Shown here piece after piece: positions 40,041-56,254 of a DNA stretch of 64,000 nucleotides (position 1 is its first letter; every line of letters begins with the position of its first letter). The stretch is from positions 1 through 64,000 of the forward strand of contig NZ_AXAS01000002.1 of assembly GCF_000472925.1 (NCBI RefSeq), in the 5' to 3' direction. The notes under the pieces are model-generated. The model had not been told where the DNA came from and made no database searches. It saw only the letters and a program-made list of their open reading frames with translations. The stretch comes from Bradyrhizobium sp. Ec3.3. Lineage in GTDB: Bacteria > Pseudomonadota > Alphaproteobacteria > Rhizobiales > Xanthobacteraceae. The position numbers and the translations under genes were made by a program.

Positions 40041-41279
40041 ATGCGGTATATCGATATTGCGATCATCGGCGGGGGGATGGCCGGCTCCGCCGCCGCCGCA
40101 ATGCTGGGTCGCGCCGGCGTCCAGGCCGTCCTCATCGACCCCCACACCGAGTATCCGCCCGACTTCCGGGTCGAGAAAATCAGCGGTGACGCCCAGCTCG
40201 AGCGATTCTGGCGGACCGGAATCGCAGAATCAGTGCTGCGCCGTGCCACGTTTTGCGGTGAGAACTGGATCGCGCGATTCGGCCGCCTGCTCGACAAGGC
40301 GCCGAGCCGGCAGTTCGGCTTCCGCTACGAGTCCTTCGTCAACGCGATCCGCGCGGAAATCCCCGAAACGATCGAGCAGGTCTGCGCCAAGGCGCTGTCG
40401 ATCGCGACGAGCCCCGACCGGCAGAGGATCACGCTCTCCAATGACGAGGTCGTCTCCGCCCGCCTCGTCGTCCTCGCCAATGGCTTGAACGTCGGCCTGC
40501 GCCACCAGCTCGGCATCGAACGCGAGATCGTCAGCGCCTGCCATTCGATCTCGGTCGGATTCGACATCGTGCCGGTCGGGCGCACCTCGTTCGATTTTCC
40601 GGCAATGACGTATTTCTCCGAGCGGCCGAGCGACCGCATCCCCTACGTCTCACTGTTTCCGATCGGCACGCGGATGCGGGCAAACCTGTTCGTGTACCGC
40701 GCCTTCGACGATCCCTGGCTGCGCGATCTGCGGCAGGCACCGATCGCCACCCTGAACGCCGCCCTGCCGCGCCTGTCGCGCATCACCGGCGCTTTCGACA
40801 TCGCAAGCGAGATCAGGATTCGTCCGGTTGATCTTTATGTGCACCGGGCCTGCCGCCAGGCCGGCATCGCGCTGGTTGGCGATGCCTTCGCGACCTCCTG
40901 CCCCGTCGCTGGCACCGGCGCCGACAAGGTGTTCACCGACGTCGAACGGCTCTGCGGGGTGCACATCCCGGCCTGGCTTGCGACCGAGGGCATGGATGAG
41001 GACAAGATAGCCGCCTTCTACGACGACCCGATCAAGCGGGCCTGCGATGCCTGGTCGGCGGCCAAGGCATTCGACTTCCGTGAAGTGTCGCTCGCAACGA
41101 GCCCCTACTGGACGGCGCAGCGCTGGGCGCGCTTCGTGGCCTGGTTTGCCCAAGGTGCGGTCCGGCGGGCAACGCGACTGATTGACCTCGAGCCGAACTT
41201 CCTCGGTCACTCCTCGTCGCCATCCTCCTCGTCGTCCTCGTCATCATCATCCTCGTCGCTGTCGTCGTCATCGACCTGA
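40041..41279 (+). CDS. FAD-dependent monooxygenase/halogenase-like oxidoreductase
   Basis: 412 residues from MRYIDIAIIGGGMAGSAAAA, with GCGGAGAAA upstream of the ATG. The N-terminal GxGxxG (IGGGMAGSAAAAMLGRAG) binds FAD, and the second FAD motif is ALVGDAFATSCPVAGTGADK near residue 290. This pattern fits group A flavoprotein monooxygenases and the geranylgeranyl-reductase/halogenase superfamily; the halogenase WxWxIP motif is not seen. No signal peptide. The last 22 residues are almost all serine because they lie antisense to the acidic tail codons of the ABC transporter gene, which it overlaps by 73 bases. Substrate unknown; part of a small redox/export module between rpsL and rpoC. Confidence 0.8.
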   Translation: MRYIDIAIIGGGMAGSAAAAMLGRAGVQAVLIDPHTEYPPDFRVEKISGDAQLERFWRTGIAESVLRRATFCGENWIARFGRLLDKAPSRQFGFRYESFVNAIRAEIPETIEQVCAKALSIATSPDRQRITLSNDEVVSARLVVLANGLNVGLRHQLGIEREIVSACHSISVGFDIVPVGRTSFDFPAMTYFSERPSDRIPYVSLFPIGTRMRANLFVYRAFDDPWLRDLRQAPIATLNAALPRLSRITGAFDIASEIRIRPVDLYVHRACRQAGIALVGDAFATSCPVAGTGADKVFTDVERLCGVHIPAWLATEGMDEDKIAAFYDDPIKRACDAWSAAKAFDFREVSLATSPYWTAQRWARFVAWFAQGAVRRATRLIDLEPNFLGHSSSPSSSSSSSSSSSSLSSSST

Positions 41280-43231
41280 GCCGCGCCGCCATGCGGCTGG
41301 TGGATCTGGTCGTCCCACAGCTTGCGATAGGTGCCGTTCCTGGCGAGCAACTCGGCGTGCGAGCCGCGCTCGATGGCGCGGCCGCCTGAAATCACGATGA
41401 TCTCGTCCATCTCGACGACCGAGGTCAGACGGTGAGTCGACCAGATCATGGTGCGGCCCTTGGCGACCTTCAGCAGCGTGCGGTTGATCGCAGCCTCGGT
41501 CGTCTGGTCGAGCGCCGAGGTCGCTTCGTCCAAGAGCAGCACGGATGGATTGCGGATGATCGCGCGCGCGATCGCGAGGCGCTGGCGCTGGCCGCCCGAC
41601 AGCGTATCGCCGCGCTCGCCGACCGGCGTGTCGTATTTCTGCGGCAGACTCATGATGTAGCGGTGGATCTCGGCCTTCTTCGCAGCCTCGGCCACCTCCT
41701 CGTCGGTCGCGCCCTCCTTGCCGAGCCGGATGTTCTCGCGGATCGACATGTTGAACAGCATGTTCTCCTGGAATACCACCGCCATGCTCCGGCGCAGCGA
41801 ATCCAGCGTCACTTTCCGCACATCGACGCCGTCGATGGTGACGCGGCCTTCGTCGGGCACGTAGAGGCGCAGGATCAGATTGAGCAGCGTGCTCTTGCCC
41901 GAGCCGCTGGGCCCGACGATCGCGATGCTCTTGCCGACCTTGAGCTTGAGGCTGAGATTGTCCAGCACCGGCGTCTGGCTGCCTTCGTACTGGAAGGTGA
42001 CATGATCGAAGGTGATGTCGTTGGTGATGCGCGGCAGATCCGGCGCGCCGGGACGATCGGCGCCCCGCGTCGGCTCGTCCAGCAGTTCCTGGATATGACG
42101 CACGGCGGCGGCCGAGGAGATCGACACCGGAATGAAGTGCATCACATGGGCGATGTTGTAGGAGACCTCCCAGAACGCGCTCTCGAAGGTGACGAAGGTG
42201 CCGATGGTGATCTGCCCCTTGGTCGCAAGATAGGCGCCGATTGCGAGCACCACGAGGTGCAGCAGCAGGACCGAGATCGTGACCGTTCGTTCCACCATGG
42301 TCGAGAGGAATGCGGCCGAGGCGATCCGGTTGCGGGTCTCGTCGTTGCGGAAGGCGAAGAAGCCGAACATCTTGCGCTGGAGGCTGAACGCCTTGATCAC
42401 GGCCTGCGCCGCCACGTTCTCCTGCACCATGCCGAGCAGCCCGCTTTCGTTGAGCTTCTGCTCGTAATTCGCCTGCACCGCCTTCGGGGTGAGGATGCGC
42501 GGCCCGATCAGCGTGATCGGAAACACCAGGAGCGCAACCACGGCGAGCTGCCAGTTCAGGAACAGCAACAGGATGATGCCGGCGATCAGCTCCATGAACG
42601 GCAGTGCGGCGCTGTTGACGAATGTCTTGACCGAGCCTTCGAAGGCCGAGAGGTCGACGGAGAAGCGCGACAGGATCTCGCCGCGCTTGGTGCGGCCGAA
42701 ATAGGCGGCCGGCAGGTCCTGCACATGCTCGAACAGCCGCTTGCGCACGTCGGAGATGATGCAGGCCGCGAGCCGCGCGTCCCAGCGCTCGTACCAGACC
42801 GCGACGATCGAGGTGAAGATGCCGGCGACCGCGAGCACGCCGAGGATTTTGTAGAGCGCTTGAAAATCCTCCTCGCCGAGCGCGTCGTCGATCAGGAATT
42901 TCAGGCTGAGCGGCATGATGACGTTGAACAGCGTCTCGATCAGGACGCCGAACGACACGAAGGCCAGGATCCGCTTGTAGTTGGAGAGGTAGGGCTTGAC
43001 GAAGCCCAAGATGGTCGCGAGCGCGCCGGCGGCTTCGCGCGCGGTAAAGACAACGAGATCCTCGTCCTCATCGTCATCGTCGAGGTCGAGCAGTTCGTCC
43101 TCGCCCTCCTCGTCGTCTTCATCGACAGCCGCGTCCGACTTGCCGGCAGGCGCGAGCTTGTCCTTCAGCTCACCCACGTCACCGGCGGTCGCGAGCTTGG
43201 GTTTGTCCGACGAGAGAGGCCTTTGCGCCAT
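41207..43231 (-). CDS. ABC exporter half-transporter with acidic termini
   Basis: 674 residues: an acidic cytoplasmic N-terminus (Asp/Glu-rich to about residue 58), six membrane helices (residues about 75-360, with ETLFNVIMPLSLKFLIDDAL and FVTFESAFWEVSYNIAHVMH), then an ATPase domain. ATPase motifs: Walker A VGPSGSGKSTLLNL, Q-loop VVFQENMLFN, signature LSGGQRQRLAIARAI, Walker B SVLLLDEATSALD and H-loop STHRL. The protein ends in a 22-residue tail of Asp and Glu. It should dimerise and export a lipid, peptide or small molecule, as MsbA-type exporters do. Tail-to-tail overlap with the flavoprotein gene. Start at ATG 43231 without a clear ribosome site. Confidence 0.92.
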   Translation of the reverse strand: MAQRPLSSDKPKLATAGDVGELKDKLAPAGKSDAAVDEDDEEGEDELLDLDDDDEDEDLVVFTAREAAGALATILGFVKPYLSNYKRILAFVSFGVLIETLFNVIMPLSLKFLIDDALGEEDFQALYKILGVLAVAGIFTSIVAVWYERWDARLAACIISDVRKRLFEHVQDLPAAYFGRTKRGEILSRFSVDLSAFEGSVKTFVNSAALPFMELIAGIILLLFLNWQLAVVALLVFPITLIGPRILTPKAVQANYEQKLNESGLLGMVQENVAAQAVIKAFSLQRKMFGFFAFRNDETRNRIASAAFLSTMVERTVTISVLLLHLVVLAIGAYLATKGQITIGTFVTFESAFWEVSYNIAHVMHFIPVSISSAAAVRHIQELLDEPTRGADRPGAPDLPRITNDITFDHVTFQYEGSQTPVLDNLSLKLKVGKSIAIVGPSGSGKSTLLNLILRLYVPDEGRVTIDGVDVRKVTLDSLRRSMAVVFQENMLFNMSIRENIRLGKEGATDEEVAEAAKKAEIHRYIMSLPQKYDTPVGERGDTLSGGQRQRLAIARAIIRNPSVLLLDEATSALDQTTEAAINRTLLKVAKGRTMIWSTHRLTSVVEMDEIIVISGGRAIERGSHAELLARNGTYRKLWDDQIHQPHGGAAQVDDDDSDEDDDDEDDEEDGDEE

Positions 43232-43537
43232 GAAACCAACCGATGCTGACGGCCGGCATGACCGCAGAAAAATCGAGGGGAATAGCGGGGACCCGCTATG
43301 CCGTCGATTCTATGCGATCAGAATGAATTCGGCAAAACAATTGGCAAATTCGTCTGTCCTGGTTCTTCCGCGTCACAAGCACTCCCTCCCTCATCCGGAG
43401 GAGCCCGCGCAGCGGGCGTCTCGAAGGATGGTTACGGGCGAGATACGGGCCTTCATGGTTCGCCCGGCGATGCGCAGCATCGTCCGGAGATGCGCGTTCC
43501 GCGCTCCTCACCATGAGGGGCCTGTAACACAACAAGA
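43232..43537. other. Intergenic region with dispersed repeat, upstream of ABC exporter
   Basis: 306 bases between two same-strand genes. About half is occupied by palindrome family C (43388-43518). The remaining 150 bases next to the exporter start contain no recognisable gene; a promoter for the exporter would fit here but none was identified. Confidence 0.5.
43388..43518. repeat. Dispersed palindrome, family C
   Basis: The left side CCCTCATCCGGAGGAGC is mirrored by GCTCCTCACCATGAGGGG at the right, with internal shorter dyads (GCCCGCGCAGCGGGC, GATGCGCAGCATC). This is a third type of long bradyrhizobial intergenic element. It follows the stop of the fused oxidase/methyltransferase gene by about 20 bases and may end that transcript. 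Confidence 0.65.
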
Positions 43538-45592
43538 CTAGTCGTCGTCCTCGACCTTGTCGAAGAAGGAATAGCGCAAGCTGTCGGCGTCAGCGTACCA
43601 CTGCCCCGGCCCCTTGTTGGCGGCGAGCGTCGTCGCCCACAGCGCATCGGTGCAGTCGTTGCGATGCATCGACAGGTCGAACCCGTTGCCGAAGAACAAT
43701 TCCGACCATTCCCACCAGGTACCGAGCTTCTTGACCCCGCGCAGGAGGTCGTAGCGGTCGATCAGGCCAGGCGCCATGTCGGAGGTGATCGAGCCGAACA
43801 CGAGGCCCGTCTTGACCACGCGGTTCAATTCCCTGATCGCGCGGACGACCTGCTTCTCGGAGACGTGGCAGAGGCTGGTCTCGAACACGAAATCGAACGC
43901 GCCGTCCTTGAACGGCAGGTCCGCGATCGATCCGAGCTTGTTGTACTTCTTGAGCGCCTTCGGCGTCCTGGCGTGGATGGTGCGGTTGTTCTCGATGCCG
44001 AAGGCGTCGATCCCGCGCTCGCGCAGCGCGCCGACGAGTTCGCCGCTGGCAGAGCCGGCCACCAGCAGCTTGGCGCCCTTCGCCTTGCCCCAGACGATGC
44101 CGATGAGCTTCGTCAGATAGTCTGGGTCGGTGAACTGGCGCCACGCTTCGCCATAGGGGCCCCGACCGCGATAATTGTCGAAATAGTCGCGGTCGATCTT
44201 GTCGGACAGCGGTGTCTCGCTCTGGCTGCGCGCGCGGCGCAGGCGCATCATCTCGGTCAGGATGATGTCGGTCGCAGCGTCCGAGGAGTCGAGCAGACCG
44301 TTCAGCGTCGAATCGAACAGATAGTCGCCGACCACGACGATGCCGGGATGCTCCTTCGGTTCCGGCCGGTGATTGGTCATGACGTCGCGCACGGGCAAAC
44401 CGCCCGGCAACGCGTTCACCGAAGACAGCCAGCGGTGGATCTTGCCCTCCATGAAATGCGCACGCGCATCGCCGAGCGCAGCCGGCAGCGATTTCAGCGC
44501 GGCGTCGATCAACTCCTGATCGGAGAGATTGGCAAAGGCCAGCGCATCGGAGCCCGGAATGAGCCAGTTCAACACGCCGTGCTTGCCGACGTCGTGGCGG
44601 GCGCCCTCATTGTAGACGCAGCAGCCGCCGAAGGCTTCGGACATGAACCAGGCGCCGGGGATCTTGTCGCCCCAGAACGGGGTATCGAACAGGATCGAGA
44701 CGCGCAGGTAATGCGCGGGACGGTCGAAATAGGAGACGTGCTTGACCATCGACTTGCGGAGCTGCTCGCCTTCCCAGCCGAGCGTGGCGAGCCAGGAATG
44801 CGGCAGGCAGACCAGCACGAGGTCGAAGTCGCGCGTCTCCGGCCCCTTGCCGTTCATCATCTTGAGTTGGTAGCGCCCGGTCGGCGCCTTGCCGACGGCG
44901 AGCACGCGATGATTGAGCTGGATGTCGGCGTTGACCTCCGACTGGAGACACTCGACGAGCTGCTCGTTGCCGTTCTGGATGGAATAGAGGCCGATATAGC
45001 CGTCGATATCCATCAGGTAATTCTTGAGTGCGTTGAGGCCGTTGGTGTTGTGGCTCTCGGTCGCGATGTCGGAGCGCGCCATCACCTTGAAGAAGCGTTT
45101 TGCCGTTTCGTCCTCGACCTCCTCGTCGAGTACCTGTTCGGCGGTCTTGTAGGCCCAGGGGTTCTCGTTGTCGTGCGCGCCGACGCCTTCGTAATACTCG
45201 ATCGGCGACATCGCCTCTGCGCAGCGCTCGCGGAACGCCTCGATCGCGGCCGCGGTCTTGGCGCCGTACTTGCGGCGCATGCCGGTCACGTCGTTCAGGA
45301 GTTCGCCGCCGAACTGGACCTGCTCGGCGTCCATCGGAATGGTCTGAAGCCCGAAATGCTGGATCAGTTCCCGCAATGGATCCGGGCCGGTCATCGAGTA
45401 ATCGTAGATCTCGGCAACGCCCGCCTCGTACATCGCAGGCGCCGAATCGAATTTGCGCGTGACGATCTTGCCGCCGAGCCGATCGGAGGCCTCATAGATG
45501 GTGACGCGGCAGAGATCGCCGAGTTTGCGCTTCAGATACCAGGCGCTCATCAGCCCGCCGGGGCCGCCGCCTACGATTGCGAGGTCAAGCAT
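43538..45592 (-). CDS. Fused FAD amine-oxidase-like and SAM methyltransferase protein
   Basis: 684 residues from MLDLAIVGGGPGGLMSAWYL at 45592. Residues 1 to about 500 form an amine-oxidase/protoporphyrinogen-oxidase-like flavoprotein: GGGPGGL dinucleotide motif, IYEASDRLGGKIVTRKF after it, and the late FAD-contact HPGIVVVGDYLFDSTLNGLL. After a linker (about 500-550) comes a class I methyltransferase: KLLVAGSASGELVGALRERG as motif I, FGIEN as the acidic loop, and DLPFKDGAFDFVFETSLCHV as the post-II region. The two activities likely act on one small-molecule or lipid substrate. It ends 20 bases before palindrome C; the exporter gene follows on the same strand. Such fusions are uncommon; the substrate is unknown. 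Confidence 0.82.
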   Translation of the reverse strand: MLDLAIVGGGPGGLMSAWYLKRKLGDLCRVTIYEASDRLGGKIVTRKFDSAPAMYEAGVAEIYDYSMTGPDPLRELIQHFGLQTIPMDAEQVQFGGELLNDVTGMRRKYGAKTAAAIEAFRERCAEAMSPIEYYEGVGAHDNENPWAYKTAEQVLDEEVEDETAKRFFKVMARSDIATESHNTNGLNALKNYLMDIDGYIGLYSIQNGNEQLVECLQSEVNADIQLNHRVLAVGKAPTGRYQLKMMNGKGPETRDFDLVLVCLPHSWLATLGWEGEQLRKSMVKHVSYFDRPAHYLRVSILFDTPFWGDKIPGAWFMSEAFGGCCVYNEGARHDVGKHGVLNWLIPGSDALAFANLSDQELIDAALKSLPAALGDARAHFMEGKIHRWLSSVNALPGGLPVRDVMTNHRPEPKEHPGIVVVGDYLFDSTLNGLLDSSDAATDIILTEMMRLRRARSQSETPLSDKIDRDYFDNYRGRGPYGEAWRQFTDPDYLTKLIGIVWGKAKGAKLLVAGSASGELVGALRERGIDAFGIENNRTIHARTPKALKKYNKLGSIADLPFKDGAFDFVFETSLCHVSEKQVVRAIRELNRVVKTGLVFGSITSDMAPGLIDRYDLLRGVKKLGTWWEWSELFFGNGFDLSMHRNDCTDALWATTLAANKGPGQWYADADSLRYSFFDKVEDDD

Positions 45593-45725
45593 GTCAGTTC
45601 CGTGGTCTCCGGCCGCCCCCCGTGTCGGGACCACCGGTCTAAGCTCTCTTAACAGAAGCGCTTTTTTGGCTGAAGGAAAGATGAACAAACGTCGTCCCTG
45701 CACCGCAGCAAGGAAACAAAGCAGC

Positions 45726-45752
45726 AAAAAGGCCGGCAAAAGCCGGCCTTTT
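45726..45752 (-). terminator. Intrinsic terminator after rpoC
   Basis: GGCCGGC and GCCGGCC pair around a four-base loop, flanked by AAAA before and TTTTT after on the minus transcript; extending into the A/T arms gives an 11-bp stem. It lies 31 bases after the rpoC stop and closes the rplJL-rpoBC transcript. The symmetric T runs make it work on both strands. Confidence 0.92.
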
Positions 45753-45783
45753 CATTGTCACCAGTAATCGTACGGATGAACCA

Positions 45784-49980
<4,197 letters not shown>

Positions 49981-50074
49981 CGTCTTCTCCTCGCGTGCCG
50001 GTCGAGGCCGGCAGCAAATTCGAAAATCTCAATTCGCGGAGCGCCCTGCCCTCACCGCGCGGGACAAGACGCCG

Positions 50075-50099
50075 ATGCCCGGCCTTTTCGGCCGGGCAT
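50075..50099 (-). other. Intercistronic hairpin between rpoB and rpoC
   Basis: ATGCCCGGCC and GGCCGGGCAT form a perfect 10-bp stem around a GAAAA loop, 11 bases after the rpoB stop. No T run follows, so it is probably an mRNA-processing or 3-prime-end-protecting element rather than a terminator. Confidence 0.65.
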
Positions 50100-50110
50100 G
50101 AAGAGTCGCG

Positions 50111-54229
<4,119 letters not shown>

Positions 54230-54545
54230 CGTGGCCTCTCATTTCGGCGCCCGCTCTGGGCGCGCCTTCCGGGACACGGCTGCCACCGCTCCCCGGGTTG
54301 AATTTTTCGAACCCGTTTTGAGGATCGGAAACCCAATCTCGGACCGTCAAAGTCCTGAACCGTTCTTCAGATCTTCAAAACGCAAAACGACGCGCGGGGC
54401 GCAAAGGCGCACCCGCCCGTCACAACGATTGTCTTCACGGACTGCAAAAGCCCGAAATAGCCTGCTCTCCCAACGGCTTGCGGGAAACTCCGCCTTCCAC
54501 GCCCACCGTGCTTTCGTGCTGTCGACCCGATATGGGGCGACAATA

Positions 54546-54580
54546 GTGGAGATTCGAGGGGTAAGCCCTCAAATCCCCAC
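54546..54580 (-). other. Long hairpin in the rplL-rpoB spacer
   Basis: On the minus transcript GTGGGGATTTGAGGG and CCCTCGAATCTCCAC pair over 15 bases, with two G-U wobbles compensating two sequence differences, around a five-base loop. No T run follows. A long uninterrupted double-stranded stem is the kind of substrate that RNase III cuts. Confidence 0.65.
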
Positions 54581-54680
54581 ACTTTTTCGTGTTCAGCCCG
54601 CGTCGGGATGTCCCGTCGCACGCCTTTTGCATTCGACCCGCCTGCCGTGACCGGAACCGGCCATCGGCCTCGCGGGCCAA

Positions 54681-54702
54681 GATCCCGGGCTCGCCCGGGA
54701 TC
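54681..54702 (-). terminator. Attenuator-like hairpin after rplL
   Basis: GATCCCGGG and CCCGGGATC pair around a CGAG/CTCG tetraloop 19 bases after the rplL stop. There is no T run, so complete termination is unlikely; partial attenuation between the abundant L7/L12 and the scarcer RNA polymerase genes would fit. Confidence 0.6.
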
Positions 54703-54721
54703 CCGCTCCAGCAAGCTGCGC

Positions 54722-55099
54722 TTACTTGAGCTCGACCTTCGCGCCCGCCTTTTCGAGCTGGGCCTTGATCTTGTCGGCTTCTTCCTTGTTCACGCCTTCC
54801 TTGACCGGCTTCGGCGCGCCCTCGACGAGGTCCTTCGCCTCCTTCAGGCCCAGGCCGGTGATGGCGCGGACTTCCTTGATGACCTCGATCTTCTTGTCGC
54901 CGGAAGCAGCGAGAACGACCGTGAACTCGGTCTTCTCTTCGGCCGGAGCGGCGGCAGCGCCACCGGCAGCCGGGCCGGCCACCGCGACGGCGGCAGCGGC
55001 GGACACGCCCCACTTCTCTTCGAGGAGCTTGGCGAGCTCAGCGGCTTCGAGCACGGTGAGGCTCGAGAGGTCGTCAACGATCTTCTGCAAGTCAGCCAT
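54722..55099 (-). CDS. rplL: 50S ribosomal protein L7/L12
   Basis: 125 residues. Stalk protein that recruits translational GTPases. N-terminal dimer domain [20 protein letters not shown], an Ala-rich hinge ([18 protein letters not shown]), and the C-terminal domain [20 protein letters not shown] with [20 protein letters not shown]. Fifty-four bases after rplJ. Present as several copies per ribosome, consistent with the attenuating hairpin behind it. Confidence 0.98.
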   Translation of the reverse strand: MADLQKIVDDLSSLTVLEAAELAKLLEEKWGVSAAAAVAVAGPAAGGAAAAPAEEKTEFTVVLAASGDKKIEVIKEVRAITGLGLKEAKDLVEGAPKPVKEGVNKEEADKIKAQLEKAGAKVELK

Positions 55100-55153
55100 T
55101 GTTCTGTTTCCTTAAGTGTAAGTCTGGTTCGGGTTTGAGTTTTGCGAAGGGCG

Positions 55154-55672
55154 TCAGGCCGCTTCGCCCTTTGAGGCATGAGCCTGAATGACGCGTGCGA
55201 GCTTGCCCGCCGGCGCATTCGCGAGCTGGGCGAGCTTGGTCGCCGGAGCCACGATGAGGCCGACGATCTTGCCGCGCAGTTCGTCAAGCGACGGCAGCGA
55301 GGCAAGTGCCTTCACGCCGTCGACATTCAGGACGGTCTTGCCCATCGAGCCGCCGATGATGACGAACTTTTCGTTCGCCTTGGCGAAGTCGATGGCGACC
55401 TTCGGCGCCGCTACCGGATCGTTCGAAGTCGCGATCACGGTCGGCCCCTTCAGCATGGGGCCGATGGCAACGACGTCAGTGCCTTCAAGAGCAATTTTGG
55501 CGAGACGGTTCTTCGAGACCTTCACCGAGGCGCCAGCCTGCTTCATCTGCATGCGCAGCTTCTGCATCTGGGCGACAGTGAGGCCGGAATATTGAGCAAC
55601 GACCGCGACGCTCGTGGTCTTGAAGACCTCATTGAGCTGTTCGACCGCTTCCTTTTTTGCCGCTCGTTCCAC
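55154..55672 (-). CDS. rplJ: 50S ribosomal protein L10
   Basis: 172 residues from GTG 55672 ([20 protein letters not shown]), with GGAGAGAG upstream; an upstream open frame to 55861 lies in the leader and is not conserved. Anchors the L7/L12 stalk and, in E. coli, represses its own operon by binding the leader. Motifs: [34 protein letters not shown] and [20 protein letters not shown]. Normal length. Confidence 0.97.
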   Translation of the reverse strand: MERAAKKEAVEQLNEVFKTTSVAVVAQYSGLTVAQMQKLRMQMKQAGASVKVSKNRLAKIALEGTDVVAIGPMLKGPTVIATSNDPVAAPKVAIDFAKANEKFVIIGGSMGKTVLNVDGVKALASLPSLDELRGKIVGLIVAPATKLAQLANAPAGKLARVIQAHASKGEAA

Positions 55673-56254
55673 AGCAAGCTCTCTCCGGTTGGCGGTCGTC
55701 GCGCGAAAGGCGGGACCGCCGGGTTGCACCCATCGTCCCACCCAAACCTGAACCTCTGGGCCAAAACCCTTCGGACACGCCGGGCAAGACGACAATTCAA
55801 AGCCTGCCCTCCCGGAACCCTTGTGAGGCCCACGGGGTGTCGAGGTCCGAACCAAACCCATTCCGAGCCGCCCAAGGGGTGGCTGCGAAGTGAAATCCGG
55901 TCTTCACCCGTCTATGCAGGCCATGCGATTAAGCCGTTGGGAAATCGGGATTTCCCGCGGGCGCCTGCAGTCTTGGACAGGACAAGGCCCGCCGGCATGC
56001 CGGTTGACCTCTGCCCGCATTCCACCAACGTGATGAGGTCTCTTTCCTTTTCGGGCAAATCCTCGCGGACGTCCTGAGAAGGAATGATCTCCTATCGTGC
56101 CGGGTTTTCGGAATGCGTGCACGGACGCGCCAGCTACGGCCAGCACGTCCGGAGGCGGTGCTTTAACCGCTCTTGACGGCCTTGCCAAGAGCAAAATTCA
56201 CACCAGTTCCAATTGATTGCCCGGGAGCCTTGACGCGGCGGCGAAAGGGCTGAC
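55673..56254. promoter_or_regulatory. rplJ leader region
   Basis: 582 bases between the dehydrogenase stop and the L10 start, with no gene. On the minus strand TTGGCA (56188-56183) and TTAAAG (56166-56161) with a 16-base spacer, inside the CAAGAGC/GCTCTTG dyad at 56173-56192, could be a promoter or the end of the dehydrogenase transcript. The rest should contain the L10-L7/L12 autoregulatory leader; a specific kink-turn was not identified. Confidence 0.4.

Larger units (their letters stand above)
54230..54721. other. Long rplL-rpoB spacer
   Basis: 492 bases without a gene on either strand. It contains two strong hairpins on the minus transcript (54681-54702 and 54546-54580) and then about 300 bases of featureless leader up to the rpoB ribosome site. 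In E. coli the same spacer contains an attenuator and an RNase III site, so an equivalent role is likely here. Confidence 0.6.

Noticed and set aside
41432..43249. 605-codon plus-strand frame opposite the ABC exporter
   Set aside because: The exporter on the minus strand has all ABC motifs; the opposite frame has none.
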